Assembly (NCBI RefSeq): GCF_000498395.2
Contig: NZ_CP010979.1
Span: forward strand, 2,914,001-2,978,000
Direction of reading: 5' to 3'
DNA: 64,000 nt
Origin: Pseudomonas putida S13.1.2
GTDB taxonomy: Bacteria; Pseudomonadota; Gammaproteobacteria; Pseudomonadales; Pseudomonadaceae
In this document: positions 42,429 to 51,462 of the stretch, piece by piece
How positions within the stretch are numbered: the first letter of the stretch is position 1
How the letters are laid out: the number at the start of each line of letters is the position of its first letter
Program-made: the position numbers and the translations under genes
Notes under the pieces: model-generated
Told to the model about the DNA's origin: nothing
The model's database searches: none
Seen by the model: the letters and a program-made list of their open reading frames with translations, nothing else

Positions 42429-42767
42429 TCATAGATAGGTAACCACCTGCACCAAACCCCACACCGGCAGCGCCCCCACCAATCCCACCGCCAGCCGCGG
42501 CCAGTACGGCAGCAACATCACCAGCACCAACCCCGCCAGCGACAGCACGCCGAACCAGGCCACCGGCCCCATGGCGCAGCCCCAGGCCTGGGCGCACAGC
42601 GTCAGGCTCGCCAGCAACGCCAACCAACCGGCACTGCGCAGGCTGATACTCCACACGCGCGGGCAGGTGCGATTCCACACCTGCTTGTAATGCCGCTCCA
42701 ACCCTTGGCACAGCCCGAGCATACCGGCATAAGCGAACAGCACTGCGCCTGCAATCCACATCATCAT
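42429..42767 (-). CDS. DUF3325 membrane protein
   Basis: A 112-residue protein with about three or four membrane helices. The start ATG 42767 overlaps the stop of the PepSY gene by ATGA; two further ATGs follow immediately. DUF3325 proteins occur downstream of PepSY/DUF3649 genes in iron-siderophore loci. Role unknown, probably part of the reductive or transport step. Confidence 0.82.
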   Translation of the reverse strand: MMMWIAGAVLFAYAGMLGLCQGLERHYKQVWNRTCPRVWSISLRSAGWLALLASLTLCAQAWGCAMGPVAWFGVLSLAGLVLVMLLPYWPRLAVGLVGALPVWGLVQVVTYL

Positions 42768-44284
42768 GCCTCGGCCTCCTGTTGCCGCCCTGCCCGGGCC
42801 TTCTGCTGCACCGGTTGTGCTTGCCGCACCCGCCAGGCCACCAGCCCAACCAACACGCCCAGCACCAGCGCACAGGCCGCTACGCCCAGGCGCATGGCGT
42901 CTTCGAGGCCGCCAAACGCACCCAGGCCGATGCACAGCAACGCCGTCAGCAACAGTTGCTCGGCCCATGCACGGCGTGCCGGCCGGACACCCGCATGCAA
43001 CAGCGCCAGCAGCCATACACCAAAGAACGCACGCACCTCCCAGCTCTCCCGCTGTGTCAGCTCCATCGGTAACAAACGGCTGGCCCACAGCAGCCCCACG
43101 CACGCCAGCAGCAGGCCGCTGACAAAGCCCACGTTGCACACCTCGGCCACCCGGTACCAGCGCCGTGCCGAAGCATCAGCAGTGGCGCTGGCATACTTGC
43201 GCCCGCGTTTCACGCAGAACAGCACCAGGCCGCTGGCGATCATCAGGCAACTGACCAGCCCGCAAACGAAGTACAGCCAGCGCATCGGGTAGCCGCCGAA
43301 CTGGGCGAAGTGCAGGCCGACCATGACCCGCTGGGTCAAAGGCACCGCGCGCCATTCAGGCACGTCCCTGAGCAGTTGCCCGCTGACGCCATCGAAGACC
43401 ATGGCCTGCCCCTTGGCCAGCGCGATGCGATTGCCCAGTTCGGGGCGGATTTCGACGCGCGCCGACGCCGTGTTCGGGTTGCGGATATTCAAGCCGCCAA
43501 TCGGCCCCAGCCGCGCCTCGGCCTGGGCCAGCAACGGTGCTACGTCCACCAGCGCGGCCGGCTGCCTGGCCAGGCCACGAGGCTGTTCCATGCGGGCATT
43601 GCCCTGGGCCTGGAAGTAAGCGCGAGTGTCACCCGCAAACAGCGCATCGACCCCGGCGGGGATGTAGATGAGCATGAAGATCACCAGCCCGGTGTAGGTG
43701 ATCATCAGGTGGAACGGCAGCAGCAGCACCGCACTGGCATTGTGGAAATCCAGCCACGAGCGCTGGCCCTTGTTCGGCCGGAAGGTGAAGAATTCCTTGA
43801 AGATCTTCTTGTGAATGACAATGCCGGTAATCAAGGCCGCAAGCATCACCAGCGCCAACGCGCCGACGACAAAAATGCCCCAGTTGCGTGGCAGGTCGAG
43901 GGTGAAGTGAAAGCGGAAGAAAAAGTTGCCGCCGACACTGTCGCGCACCTCGATGGCCTCGCCGGTGCGCGGGTCGAGTTGTACGCCACCGCCGTGGCGG
44001 CGCTCGCCGGTAGACACGCGCAACCCTGGCGCGCGTTCGCTCGGCAGGCTGATACCCCAGTTGCCAGCCTTTGGTTCATGGGCCTGCAGGTAGTTGATAG
44101 CGCGCCGGGCAGCATCGGCCTGGGACACCTGGGTGGCCGGGATTTCCGGCTGCATCCAGTGGTTGAGCTCCTTGTCGAACACCGCCAGGGTGCCGGTGAC
44201 GAAGATGGCGAACAGCAGCCAGCCGAAGATCAGCCCGGCCCAGGTGTGCAGCCAGGCCATCGATTGGGTGAAGGTGTTCTTCAT
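42764..44284 (-). CDS. PepSY-type membrane protein, siderophore-iron reductase-like
   Basis: A 506-residue inner-membrane protein with four to five helices and periplasmic PepSY regions (about 35-130 and 225-320). Hydrophobic helices start at about 14, 145, 190 and 345, with further helices in the C-terminal third. PepSY-TM proteins in siderophore loci are proposed to reduce ferric-siderophore in the periplasm. It overlaps both neighbours by ATGA, so the three downstream genes form one translational unit. Confidence 0.87.
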   Translation of the reverse strand: MKNTFTQSMAWLHTWAGLIFGWLLFAIFVTGTLAVFDKELNHWMQPEIPATQVSQADAARRAINYLQAHEPKAGNWGISLPSERAPGLRVSTGERRHGGGVQLDPRTGEAIEVRDSVGGNFFFRFHFTLDLPRNWGIFVVGALALVMLAALITGIVIHKKIFKEFFTFRPNKGQRSWLDFHNASAVLLLPFHLMITYTGLVIFMLIYIPAGVDALFAGDTRAYFQAQGNARMEQPRGLARQPAALVDVAPLLAQAEARLGPIGGLNIRNPNTASARVEIRPELGNRIALAKGQAMVFDGVSGQLLRDVPEWRAVPLTQRVMVGLHFAQFGGYPMRWLYFVCGLVSCLMIASGLVLFCVKRGRKYASATADASARRWYRVAEVCNVGFVSGLLLACVGLLWASRLLPMELTQRESWEVRAFFGVWLLALLHAGVRPARRAWAEQLLLTALLCIGLGAFGGLEDAMRLGVAACALVLGVLVGLVAWRVRQAQPVQQKARAGRQQEAEA

Positions 44285-44568
44285 GCCAGCCGCTCCATTA
44301 CCTGCGGCCAGAAACCGATCAGGGCAAGGGGCGCAGCCAGTGCCAGCGGCGCCCAGGCGCGCAACGCATCACGGCAGGCGAAGGCCCAGAGGATGGCGAC
44401 GGTGTAAAAAATGAACGCCGGCAGGGTCGCGACAATGACCGCATCGGCGGCAGATAGCGGCAGGATGCGCGCCAGGCAGGCGCTGGCGGCGTAGCTGAGG
44501 GCGTAGCCGCCGAGCAACGCGGCGGCGCTGCGGGAGAGTAGTTGTAGCCAGGCGGGGGCTTTGATCAT
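44281..44568 (-). CDS. DUF3649 small membrane protein (iron-locus type)
   Basis: A 95-residue protein with three hydrophobic segments, recognised as DUF3649, which is regularly found between TonB receptors and PepSY proteins. The stop overlaps the PepSY start by 4 bp. Between it and the receptor gene lies a perfect 42-bp inverted repeat, which may separate receptor expression from the membrane components. Confidence 0.82.
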   Translation of the reverse strand: MIKAPAWLQLLSRSAAALLGGYALSYAASACLARILPLSAADAVIVATLPAFIFYTVAILWAFACRDALRAWAPLALAAPLALIGFWPQVMERLA

Positions 44569-44614
44569 CGGAGGGTTCCTTGAGGTCCGGTGATGAGGCC
44601 AGGGCTGCCGCGCA

Positions 44615-44706
44615 GCCCAATCGCCGGCAAGCCAGCTCCCACAGGTCCCGCACAGCGTTCAAGGGCTGTGCGGGACCTGTGGGAGCTGGCTTGCCGGCGA
44701 TTGGGC
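44615..44706. repeat. Perfect 42-bp inverted repeat (REP pair) between fepA and DUF3649
   Basis: Arms 44615-44656 and 44665-44706 are perfectly complementary over 42 bp with an 8-nt loop (GTTCAAGG). The outer 30 bp are the same CCCAATCGCCGGCAAGCC unit as at 37320. It sits inside a same-strand gene set, so the mRNA would carry a very stable hairpin here. Confidence 0.93.
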
Positions 44707-44725
44707 CGCATAGCGGCCCCTTGGA

Positions 44726-46966
44726 TCAGAAGTTGATATTCAGCGCAGCAAACACCGCCCTGCCCGGCTGGTTATACGTGTTGGCCCCCGAACTGCTCGC
44801 GTTGCCACCACGCAGGATCTGCTTGTCGAACACGTTGTTCACCCCCACCCGCACGTCGTAGTTGGCGTTGAACTTGTACCCGGCGCTCACGTCCACCAGG
44901 CCATAGGCCTCGACGTCCTGCTGCGCGGCCTGGTCGTAGTTTTCCTGGGTGCGGTAGTTGTAGGTCGGCGACTTCTGTTTACCGAAGTAAGTACCCGCCA
45001 CCTGGAACGACAGCTGCTCGGTGGCGCGCCAGTCGAGGGTGGTGTTGACGGTGTACTCCGGGATCACCGACAGCGGTTCGCCGGTCTCGCGATTGTCGTT
45101 GTCCAGCATCCAGGTCAGGTTGGTGTTCCAGTCCAGGGTTGGCGTCAGCTCGATGAAGAAGTTGCCTTCGATGCCTTCCACCCGCGCCTTGCCGGCGTTT
45201 TCCCACTGGGTCACGCGGCGGCCGCTGTTGATGGCATAGAGCACATCGGTACCGCCGATGATCTTGTTCTGGTAGTCATTGCGGAAGTAGGTGGCGCTGG
45301 TACGCCAGGTGCCGCGGTCGTACAGCAGGCCAATCTCCTTGTTGACGCTGATCTCCGGCTTGAGGTCGGCGTTACCCTGCAGGTAGCAACCACCGGAGTT
45401 GGTCTGCTCCACACTACAGCCTTGGCCGCGGCTATAGAGCAGGTAGTTGGGGTTGGACTGGTACAGGTTCGGCACCTTGTAGGCGCGAGCAATGCCGCCT
45501 TTGACCGACAGCGCCTCGGTGAGCTTGTGCGACAGGTTCAGGCTCGGGCTGAAGTTGTCGCCAAACATCTCGTGATGGTCAAAACGCAAGCCAGGCGTCA
45601 CCGTCGTGTCGCCGATGACGATATTGTCCTCGACGAACAACGCGTAACTTTTGGCGGTCATCTTCGATTCGCTGCGGTCGAAACCGCTGATCGCGTCATT
45701 GCCCGAGCCACTCGGGTCGAAGCTCTGCGGACGGAACGAGCCCTGGTCGTTGAGCGACTCGTACAGGTACTCGCCCCCCAGGGTCAGCACATGCTCGGTG
45801 CTGCCCACGGCGAACGGCAAGTTGACCTCACTGTTCAAACGCGTGTTGCGCAACCGCGACATCGCCGCGCCGCTGTCGTTGATCGCCCCTTCCGGGCCAC
45901 CGGCCAAGCCCTCGTTGAGGCGCCAGTTGCGCACGTATTCGTAAGCCAGGGTGGTCTTGCTGGTACCCCAGGTGAAGTCGCCCAGGTGGGTCAGGTCGTA
46001 GGTGCTGCGCTGCATGATGTTGGTTTCGTGGCCATACAGGCTGGAAATCAGTGCGACGTCGCTGCCGCCGTTGCTGTTCATGGTGTCGCCGGCGTAGATA
46101 TTGCCCTGGCGGCTGTAGCCTGCACTGGCTTCGAAGCGGTGCTCGTCGTTCAGCTTCCAGCTGAGCAGGCCGTTGATGTCCTTGTTGCGCACACCCTCGC
46201 GGCCTGCAACCAGTGCGCTGTTGGCCTGGCTGGCGTTGATATCCAGGTCGTCAGCGTCAGTCTTGGCCAGGCCGCCGAACAGGCGGAAACCAAGGTTATC
46301 GGTGAGGCCGCCACCGAGGTTGAAGTTGGCGCGGCGGCTGGCACCCTCGGCACTGTCTTCCGGCAACTGGGTGAACAGGCTGACGCTGCCCTTGAGCTCG
46401 TCGGTGGGGCGTTTGGTGATGATATTCACCACCCCGCCCATGGCGCCGGAGCCGTAGCGAGCGGCGGCTGGGCCACGCAAGATCTCGATACGCTCGACTG
46501 CCTCGGCGGGCACCCAGTTGGTTTCACCCCGGGTATCACGGTCACCGTTCCAGCCATAACGCACGGCATTGCGGGCGCTGGAGGGCTTGCCGTCGATGAG
46601 GATCAGGGTGTTTTCCGGGCCCATGCCGCGCAGGTCGATCTGGCGGTTGTTGCCGCGTGCGCCGCTGGCGCTGTTGCCGGTCAGGTTGACGCCAGGCTCG
46701 CGGCGGATGATATCGGACAGGTCATTGGCCGGTGGGTGGCGCTTGATGTCGTCGGCGGTGATGATCGACGAACCCAAGGCCTGACGCGCCTCGCGCTCGG
46801 CGGTGATCAGGGTGTTTTGAATCACTAGCGCGTTGTCGGCAACCGGCACTTCCAGCACCTCACCCGTGCGCTGCTCTTCAGCCTGGGCCCCGGTGGCCAC
46901 CATGGCCGGTGACGCCAGTGCGACGAACGCCAAGGCCAGGCTGTTGGGTGAAGTTCTGCACTGCAT
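44726..46966 (-). CDS. fepA: FepA/PfeA-type TonB-dependent ferric-siderophore receptor
   Basis: A 746-residue outer-membrane receptor for ferric enterobactin-type catecholates. A signal peptide ends at about residue 29 (GAQA|EE). The plug domain carries RREPGVNLTGNSASGARGNN, RGMGPENTLILIDGKP and EILRGPAAARYGSGAMGGV, all very close to E. coli FepA. The beta-barrel ends in a typical terminal Phe (ALNINF). A possible Fur site lies 125 bp upstream. Downstream genes encode DUF3649, PepSY and DUF3325 proteins. Enterobactin versus another catecholate cannot be settled from sequence alone. Confidence 0.92.
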   Translation of the reverse strand: MQCRTSPNSLALAFVALASPAMVATGAQAEEQRTGEVLEVPVADNALVIQNTLITAEREARQALGSSIITADDIKRHPPANDLSDIIRREPGVNLTGNSASGARGNNRQIDLRGMGPENTLILIDGKPSSARNAVRYGWNGDRDTRGETNWVPAEAVERIEILRGPAAARYGSGAMGGVVNIITKRPTDELKGSVSLFTQLPEDSAEGASRRANFNLGGGLTDNLGFRLFGGLAKTDADDLDINASQANSALVAGREGVRNKDINGLLSWKLNDEHRFEASAGYSRQGNIYAGDTMNSNGGSDVALISSLYGHETNIMQRSTYDLTHLGDFTWGTSKTTLAYEYVRNWRLNEGLAGGPEGAINDSGAAMSRLRNTRLNSEVNLPFAVGSTEHVLTLGGEYLYESLNDQGSFRPQSFDPSGSGNDAISGFDRSESKMTAKSYALFVEDNIVIGDTTVTPGLRFDHHEMFGDNFSPSLNLSHKLTEALSVKGGIARAYKVPNLYQSNPNYLLYSRGQGCSVEQTNSGGCYLQGNADLKPEISVNKEIGLLYDRGTWRTSATYFRNDYQNKIIGGTDVLYAINSGRRVTQWENAGKARVEGIEGNFFIELTPTLDWNTNLTWMLDNDNRETGEPLSVIPEYTVNTTLDWRATEQLSFQVAGTYFGKQKSPTYNYRTQENYDQAAQQDVEAYGLVDVSAGYKFNANYDVRVGVNNVFDKQILRGGNASSSGANTYNQPGRAVFAALNINF

Positions 46967-47090
46967 GGGTACATCTCCTGCGATTCATGAGCGAAACGGC
47001 ACATCCCTGTCGGAAACCGGGAGCCCTCGCCCACCGGCCTCGCAAACACAGTCTGGTGGCCAACAGGGGTGGTAAATATAGGGAATCGCA

Positions 47091-47109
47091 AATGAGAGTA
47101 AATCGTATT
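47091..47109. promoter_or_regulatory. Possible Fur box upstream of fepA
   Basis: Read on the minus strand, AATACGATTTACTCTCATT resembles Fur-box repeats of the AATGATAATnATTCTCATT kind at about 13 of 19 positions. It lies 125 bp before the receptor ATG in an A/T-rich stretch. The match is moderate. Confidence 0.45.
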
Positions 47110-47255
47110 TACGAAGTTTACATGTTTGTAACGGAACTTTGCTGAACCGCGTCGCAGAGCGCTGCCTTCCCGCTTGCACGCAAAGAACGCCACCCTGAAG
47201 TAATTGCCTCCTGCACTGGCTACACTTGCCCTCTCCTGACCCGAGCCACCTGTTC

Positions 47256-48539
47256 ATGCTCCCAGCCGCACTGATTTTCCTGTTCACCCTGACCCTGGTC
47301 ATCTGGCAACCCAAAGGCCTCGGCGTGGGCTGGAGCGCCACCCTGGGTGCGGTCCTGGCCCTGCTGTGCGGCGTGGTGTCACTGCACGATATCCCCACCG
47401 TCTGGGCAATCATCTGGAACGCCACCGCCACCTTCATCGCCCTGATCGTCATCAGCCTGTTACTGGACGAAGCCGGTTTCTTCGCCTGGACGGCGCTGCA
47501 TGTGGCGCGTTGGGCCCGAGGCGACGGGCGTCGCCTGTTTGCCTTCATGGTGCTGCTGGGGGCAGCGGTATCCGCGCTGTTCGCCAACGATGGGGCAGCG
47601 TTGATCCTGACCCCCATCGTCATGTCGATGCTGCTGGCGCTGCGCTTTTCCCCCACGGCAACCCTTGCCTTCGTGATGGGCGCCGGTTTCATCGCCGACA
47701 CCGCCAGCCTGCCGCTGGTGGTATCGAACCTGGTGAATATCGTGTCGGCGGACTACTTCGGGCTCGGCTTCAACGCCTACGCCGCCGTGATGGTGCCGGT
47801 GAACCTGGTGGCGGTCGCGGCCACGCTGCTGGTGCTGTGGCTGTATTTTCGCCGCGACATCCCGCTGCGCTACGCCACCGACGACCTGCAGTTGCCTGCC
47901 CTGGCAGTGCGCGATCGCGCCACGTTCCGTGCGGGCTGGGTGGTACTGGTTGTGTTGCTGGCCGCGCTGTTCGTGCTGGAGCCGCTGGGCATCCCGGTCA
48001 GCGCCGTGGCCTCGGCCTGCGCCGCCGTGCTGTTCGCCGTCGCCGCCCGCGGCCACGTGATTGCCACCCGCCGCGTGCTACGCGAAGCGCCGTGGCAGAT
48101 CGTGGTGTTCTCGCTGGGGATGTACCTGGTGGTGTACGGGCTGCGCAATGCCGGCCTGACCGACGCCCTTGCCGGGGTACTGGACTGGCTTGCCGGGCAT
48201 GGGCTGTGGGCGGCTACGCTGGGCACCGGGCTGATTGCGGCACTGCTCTCATCGCTGATGAACAACCTGCCCAGTGTGCTGATCGGCGCCTTGTCGATCC
48301 ATGCCAGCGAAGCCCAGGGCGTGGTGCGCGAGGCGATGATCTACGCCAATGTGATCGGCTGCGACCTGGGGCCGAAGATCACACCTATCGGCAGCCTGGC
48401 CACGTTGCTGTGGCTGCATGTGCTGGCGCGCAAAGGGGTGGTGATCGGCTGGGGGTATTACTTCAAGGTCGGCGTACTGCTGACCGTGCCGGTGTTGCTG
48501 GCGACCCTGGCGGCACTGGCACTGTGGTTGAGTATTTGA
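47256..48539 (+). CDS. arsB: ArsB-type arsenite efflux protein
   Basis: A 427-residue inner-membrane transporter with about 11-12 helices; ATG 47256 ([17 protein letters not shown]) is preferred over 47226. ArsB signature segments are present: [49 protein letters not shown] and [22 protein letters not shown], each in family order. ArsB extrudes arsenite/antimonite using the proton gradient. No arsR, arsC or arsH is nearby, so this is an orphan copy. Confidence 0.9.
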   Translation: MLPAALIFLFTLTLVIWQPKGLGVGWSATLGAVLALLCGVVSLHDIPTVWAIIWNATATFIALIVISLLLDEAGFFAWTALHVARWARGDGRRLFAFMVLLGAAVSALFANDGAALILTPIVMSMLLALRFSPTATLAFVMGAGFIADTASLPLVVSNLVNIVSADYFGLGFNAYAAVMVPVNLVAVAATLLVLWLYFRRDIPLRYATDDLQLPALAVRDRATFRAGWVVLVVLLAALFVLEPLGIPVSAVASACAAVLFAVAARGHVIATRRVLREAPWQIVVFSLGMYLVVYGLRNAGLTDALAGVLDWLAGHGLWAATLGTGLIAALLSSLMNNLPSVLIGALSIHASEAQGVVREAMIYANVIGCDLGPKITPIGSLATLLWLHVLARKGVVIGWGYYFKVGVLLTVPVLLATLAALALWLSI

Positions 48540-48599
48540 GGTCGGCCTGGCCGCTGCCCTGTCCCGGGCTGCCATCGGGGCGGCCAATGCCGTTGAAGT

Positions 48600-48618
48600 G
48601 GCTGCCGGCGAGGCAGCC
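48600..48618. terminator. Hairpin between convergent arsB and BKACE genes
   Basis: Perfect GGCTGCC/GGCAGCC stem with a 5-nt loop in the 109-bp convergent gap. There is no U-run, so it is only a weak candidate terminator. Confidence 0.35.
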
Positions 48619-48648
48619 CTGTGGGGTGCACGTCAAACGTGACGGGGG

Positions 48649-49716
48649 TTACACGGCTTCGGCCGTCTTGCGCAGGAAGCCTTGCTGGCCGCCATTGCGG
48701 TTTGGCGCGAACCCATTGGCCTGCAGGCTCTCTTCGACGGTGTCGTAGAACACGCCGATCTTGCTGATTTCACGAGCCTCTTTGGCGGTGGCGATCGGCC
48801 GACCGAACTCGCGCGAAATGCGCACCAGCTGCTCGATCTGCTGCACCGTGGACATCTTCTCGGTCTGCGCCTGGTTCCACAGGTTGTCCTCGATGCCGCA
48901 GCGCACGTGCAGGCCCATGGCGATGCCCATCATGTTGATCGGCAGCACGTTGCGCATCGAGCTTTCCACGGTGAGCACGGCGCCGTCCGGCACGGCCCGC
49001 ACGATGTTGGCCAGGCTGTAGATGTTCGGCACATCCATGCCGCCGCCGATGGCCACCCAGTTCATCACCAGCGGGCCTTTGTAGATGCCACGGCGCATCA
49101 GGCGCTCGACCGACTCGAAGCTGTTCAGGTTGTAGCACTGGAAGGCGCTCTGGATGCCGGCGGCGCTCAGGCGCCGCACATGCTCCTCGACCCAGCCCGG
49201 CTGCGCCGGCACGGTCATTTCCTTGTAGGCCTCATACACCGCCGGGTCTTCCATCGAAGTCCCGCGCACATCCTGGTAGCCCCAGTGCTCCACCACGTTC
49301 ATCTGCGAGGTGTTGACCGTCACGGTGACCTGATCGGGCTTGGGGTCGAGCTCGGCCAGCATATGGCGGGTGTCGTCGCTCAGCCACTTGGCCGCGGCGC
49401 CTTCGGTCTCAGGGGCAAAGCTGATCGAGCCACCCACCTGGATGATCATTTCCGGTACCGCTTCACGCACACCGGCGATCAGCTCGTTGAACTTGGACAG
49501 GCGCTTGGAGCCCTTGCCATCCAGCTCGCGCACATGCAGGTGCAGCACCGTGGCACCGGCGTTGTAGCAATCCACCGCCTTCTGCACCTGCTCGGCCATG
49601 GTCACCGGAATGTCCTCGGGGAAGTCGGACGGCACCCAGGAAGGCGCATAGGGCGCGGCGGTGATGATCAACGGCTGCTGGTTCTCGGTGAACAGGTGGC
49701 CATCAAGGAAGTTCAT
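48649..49716 (-). CDS. Beta-keto acid cleavage enzyme (BKACE, DUF849)
   Basis: A 355-residue zinc-dependent enzyme of the family that cleaves a beta-keto acid with acetyl-CoA to give acetoacetate and a new acyl-CoA. The TIM-barrel metal site HLH is at His59 and His61 (VLHLHVRE), with a later Glu in LTVESSMRN. The substrate is not predictable from the family alone. It is the last gene of the DUF1302-DUF1329-MMPL-ligase cluster, 60 bp after the ligase gene, so it may process a 3-keto intermediate of that pathway. Confidence 0.9.
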   Translation of the reverse strand: MNFLDGHLFTENQQPLIITAAPYAPSWVPSDFPEDIPVTMAEQVQKAVDCYNAGATVLHLHVRELDGKGSKRLSKFNELIAGVREAVPEMIIQVGGSISFAPETEGAAAKWLSDDTRHMLAELDPKPDQVTVTVNTSQMNVVEHWGYQDVRGTSMEDPAVYEAYKEMTVPAQPGWVEEHVRRLSAAGIQSAFQCYNLNSFESVERLMRRGIYKGPLVMNWVAIGGGMDVPNIYSLANIVRAVPDGAVLTVESSMRNVLPINMMGIAMGLHVRCGIEDNLWNQAQTEKMSTVQQIEQLVRISREFGRPIATAKEAREISKIGVFYDTVEESLQANGFAPNRNGGQQGFLRKTAEAV

Positions 49717-49776
49717 GGTGTGTTCCTTATTGTGATTGTTGGAGGGGTGTCGGTACAGACCGACGGCTATTGGGCT

Positions 49777-51417
49777 TCAGCAATGCATTTCGCGAATCAG
49801 TTTCTTGTTGATCTTGCCGACGCTGGTCTTGGGGATGTCCGCCACGAAGTGCACCTGCCGCGGGATCGCCCACTTGTTGATCTGGCCACTGTCGACGAAC
49901 TGCTTCAGGTGCGCTTCAAGCCCCGCTTGGTCGAGGCTGTCACCCGGTATGCAGACGACCAGCGCAATCGGCCGCTCGCCCCAATGCGCATCAGGAATGC
50001 CCACCACCGCCACGGCGTTGACCGCCGAGTGCTGGCTGATCAGGTTCTCCAGCGCCAGCGAGCTGATCCATTCACCGCCGGTCTTGATCACGTCCTTGAT
50101 GCGGTCCTTGATCTCCAGCACCCCGTGGCGGTCGATCGAGCCCATGTCGCCGGTGTGCAGCCAGCCGTCCTGCCACAGTTCGGCACCCTTTTCCGGCTCG
50201 TGCAGGTAACCCTGGGTCAGCCACGGCGAACGCACCACGATCTCGCCCAGCGACTCACCGTCGTGGGCCACCTCGACGCCCGCCGCATCGACGATGCGCA
50301 GGTCGACCATCGCCACCGGGGCGCCGGTCTTGATCCGCTGCGCTACCTGCTCGCCCATGGGCAAGGCCAGGTCTTCGTCGCGCAGGTGGGTCAAGGTCAG
50401 CAGCGGGCAGGTTTCCGACATGCCGTAACCGCTGAAGATCAGCATGCCGCGCTCGCTGGCCTGGCGCGCCAGGCCGTGGGTAAGCGCGCTGCCGCCGAGC
50501 AGGATCTTCCAGCGGCTGAAATCGGTGTGCCGGCCTTGCTCGCTCTCGAGCATCATCTGCAGCAAGGTGGGTACGCAGTGGGAGAACGTCACCCCCTCAT
50601 CGCGGTACAGGCGCACCAGCTTGTCCGGCTCGTAGCGGCCCGGATACACCTGCTTGATGCCCAGCATCGTGGCCGTGTAGGGCACGCCCCAGGCGTGCAC
50701 ATGGAACATCGGGGTGATCGGCATGTACACGTCACTGGAACGCAGCAACGGCTGGCCGTCGCAGGCGGCGAAGGTGCCTAACTGGTTCAGGGTGTGCAGC
50801 ACCAGCTGGCGGTGCGAGAAGTACACCCCCTTGGGGTTGCCGGTGGTGCCGGTGGTGTAGAACAGCGTGGCCACCGACTGCTCGTCGAAGTCCTCGAACT
50901 CGGCCTCGGGGCTGGCTGCATCCAGCAGCGCTTCGTATTCGCCGAGCACCGGCAGCGACGTGGCCGCAGCCTCCCCGTCCGTCAGTTGCAGGTAGCCTTT
51001 GACCGTGCCCAGCTGGCCGCGCAGCTGCTCCAGCAGCGGCACGAAGTCGTCATGCACCAGCACCAGGTCATCCCCGGCGTGGTTCATGGTGTAGGCCACC
51101 TGCTCCGGTGACAGGCGAATGTTCACCGTGTGCAGCACCGCGCCAATCATCGGCACGGCGAAGAAGCATTCCAGCGAACGGTGGCTGTCCCAGTCCAGCA
51201 GCGCGACGGTGTCACCGGCCTGCACGCCGGCCGCGCGCAGCACGTTGGCCAGGCGCCGCACCCGCTGCTCGAGCTCGCGGTAGCTGTAGCGCAGCGTGTC
51301 GGCGTAGACGATCTGCTGGTCCGGCTGACGCCGCACACCCGACATCAGCAGGCGTTTGATCAGCAAGGGGTAGGCATAGGCGCCGGCTGCTGGCGGCATT
51401 ATTTTTGTCTTGGCCAT
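49777..51417 (-). CDS. Acyl-CoA synthetase, AlkK-like (AMP-dependent ligase)
   Basis: A 546-residue adenylate-forming enzyme that activates a carboxylic acid to its CoA thioester. Motifs are YTTGTTGNPKG (P-loop type), GYGMSETCP, and the C-terminal PKTSVGKINKK with the catalytic Lys. ATG 51417 is preferred; an ATG at 51438 has no ribosome-binding site. Similarity is closest to medium/long-chain fatty acyl ligases such as AlkK. Its place between an RND-type exporter and BKACE suggests that it activates the acid handled by this cluster. Confidence 0.88.
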   Translation of the reverse strand: MAKTKIMPPAAGAYAYPLLIKRLLMSGVRRQPDQQIVYADTLRYSYRELEQRVRRLANVLRAAGVQAGDTVALLDWDSHRSLECFFAVPMIGAVLHTVNIRLSPEQVAYTMNHAGDDLVLVHDDFVPLLEQLRGQLGTVKGYLQLTDGEAAATSLPVLGEYEALLDAASPEAEFEDFDEQSVATLFYTTGTTGNPKGVYFSHRQLVLHTLNQLGTFAACDGQPLLRSSDVYMPITPMFHVHAWGVPYTATMLGIKQVYPGRYEPDKLVRLYRDEGVTFSHCVPTLLQMMLESEQGRHTDFSRWKILLGGSALTHGLARQASERGMLIFSGYGMSETCPLLTLTHLRDEDLALPMGEQVAQRIKTGAPVAMVDLRIVDAAGVEVAHDGESLGEIVVRSPWLTQGYLHEPEKGAELWQDGWLHTGDMGSIDRHGVLEIKDRIKDVIKTGGEWISSLALENLISQHSAVNAVAVVGIPDAHWGERPIALVVCIPGDSLDQAGLEAHLKQFVDSGQINKWAIPRQVHFVADIPKTSVGKINKKLIREMHC

Positions 51418-51462
51418 GACGTTGTTCCCAGTATCCATATTCGATTCGACTAAAAAACCTGA

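Noticed and set aside
37320..44706. Repeated palindromic units considered as a CRISPR array
   Set aside because: Units occur as isolated inverted pairs far apart, not as regularly spaced direct repeats with unique spacers; they fit REP elements.
48682..50781. 699-codon plus-strand open frame across BKACE and ligase
   Set aside because: Same shadow effect; His/Arg/Leu-rich and crosses a real gene boundary.
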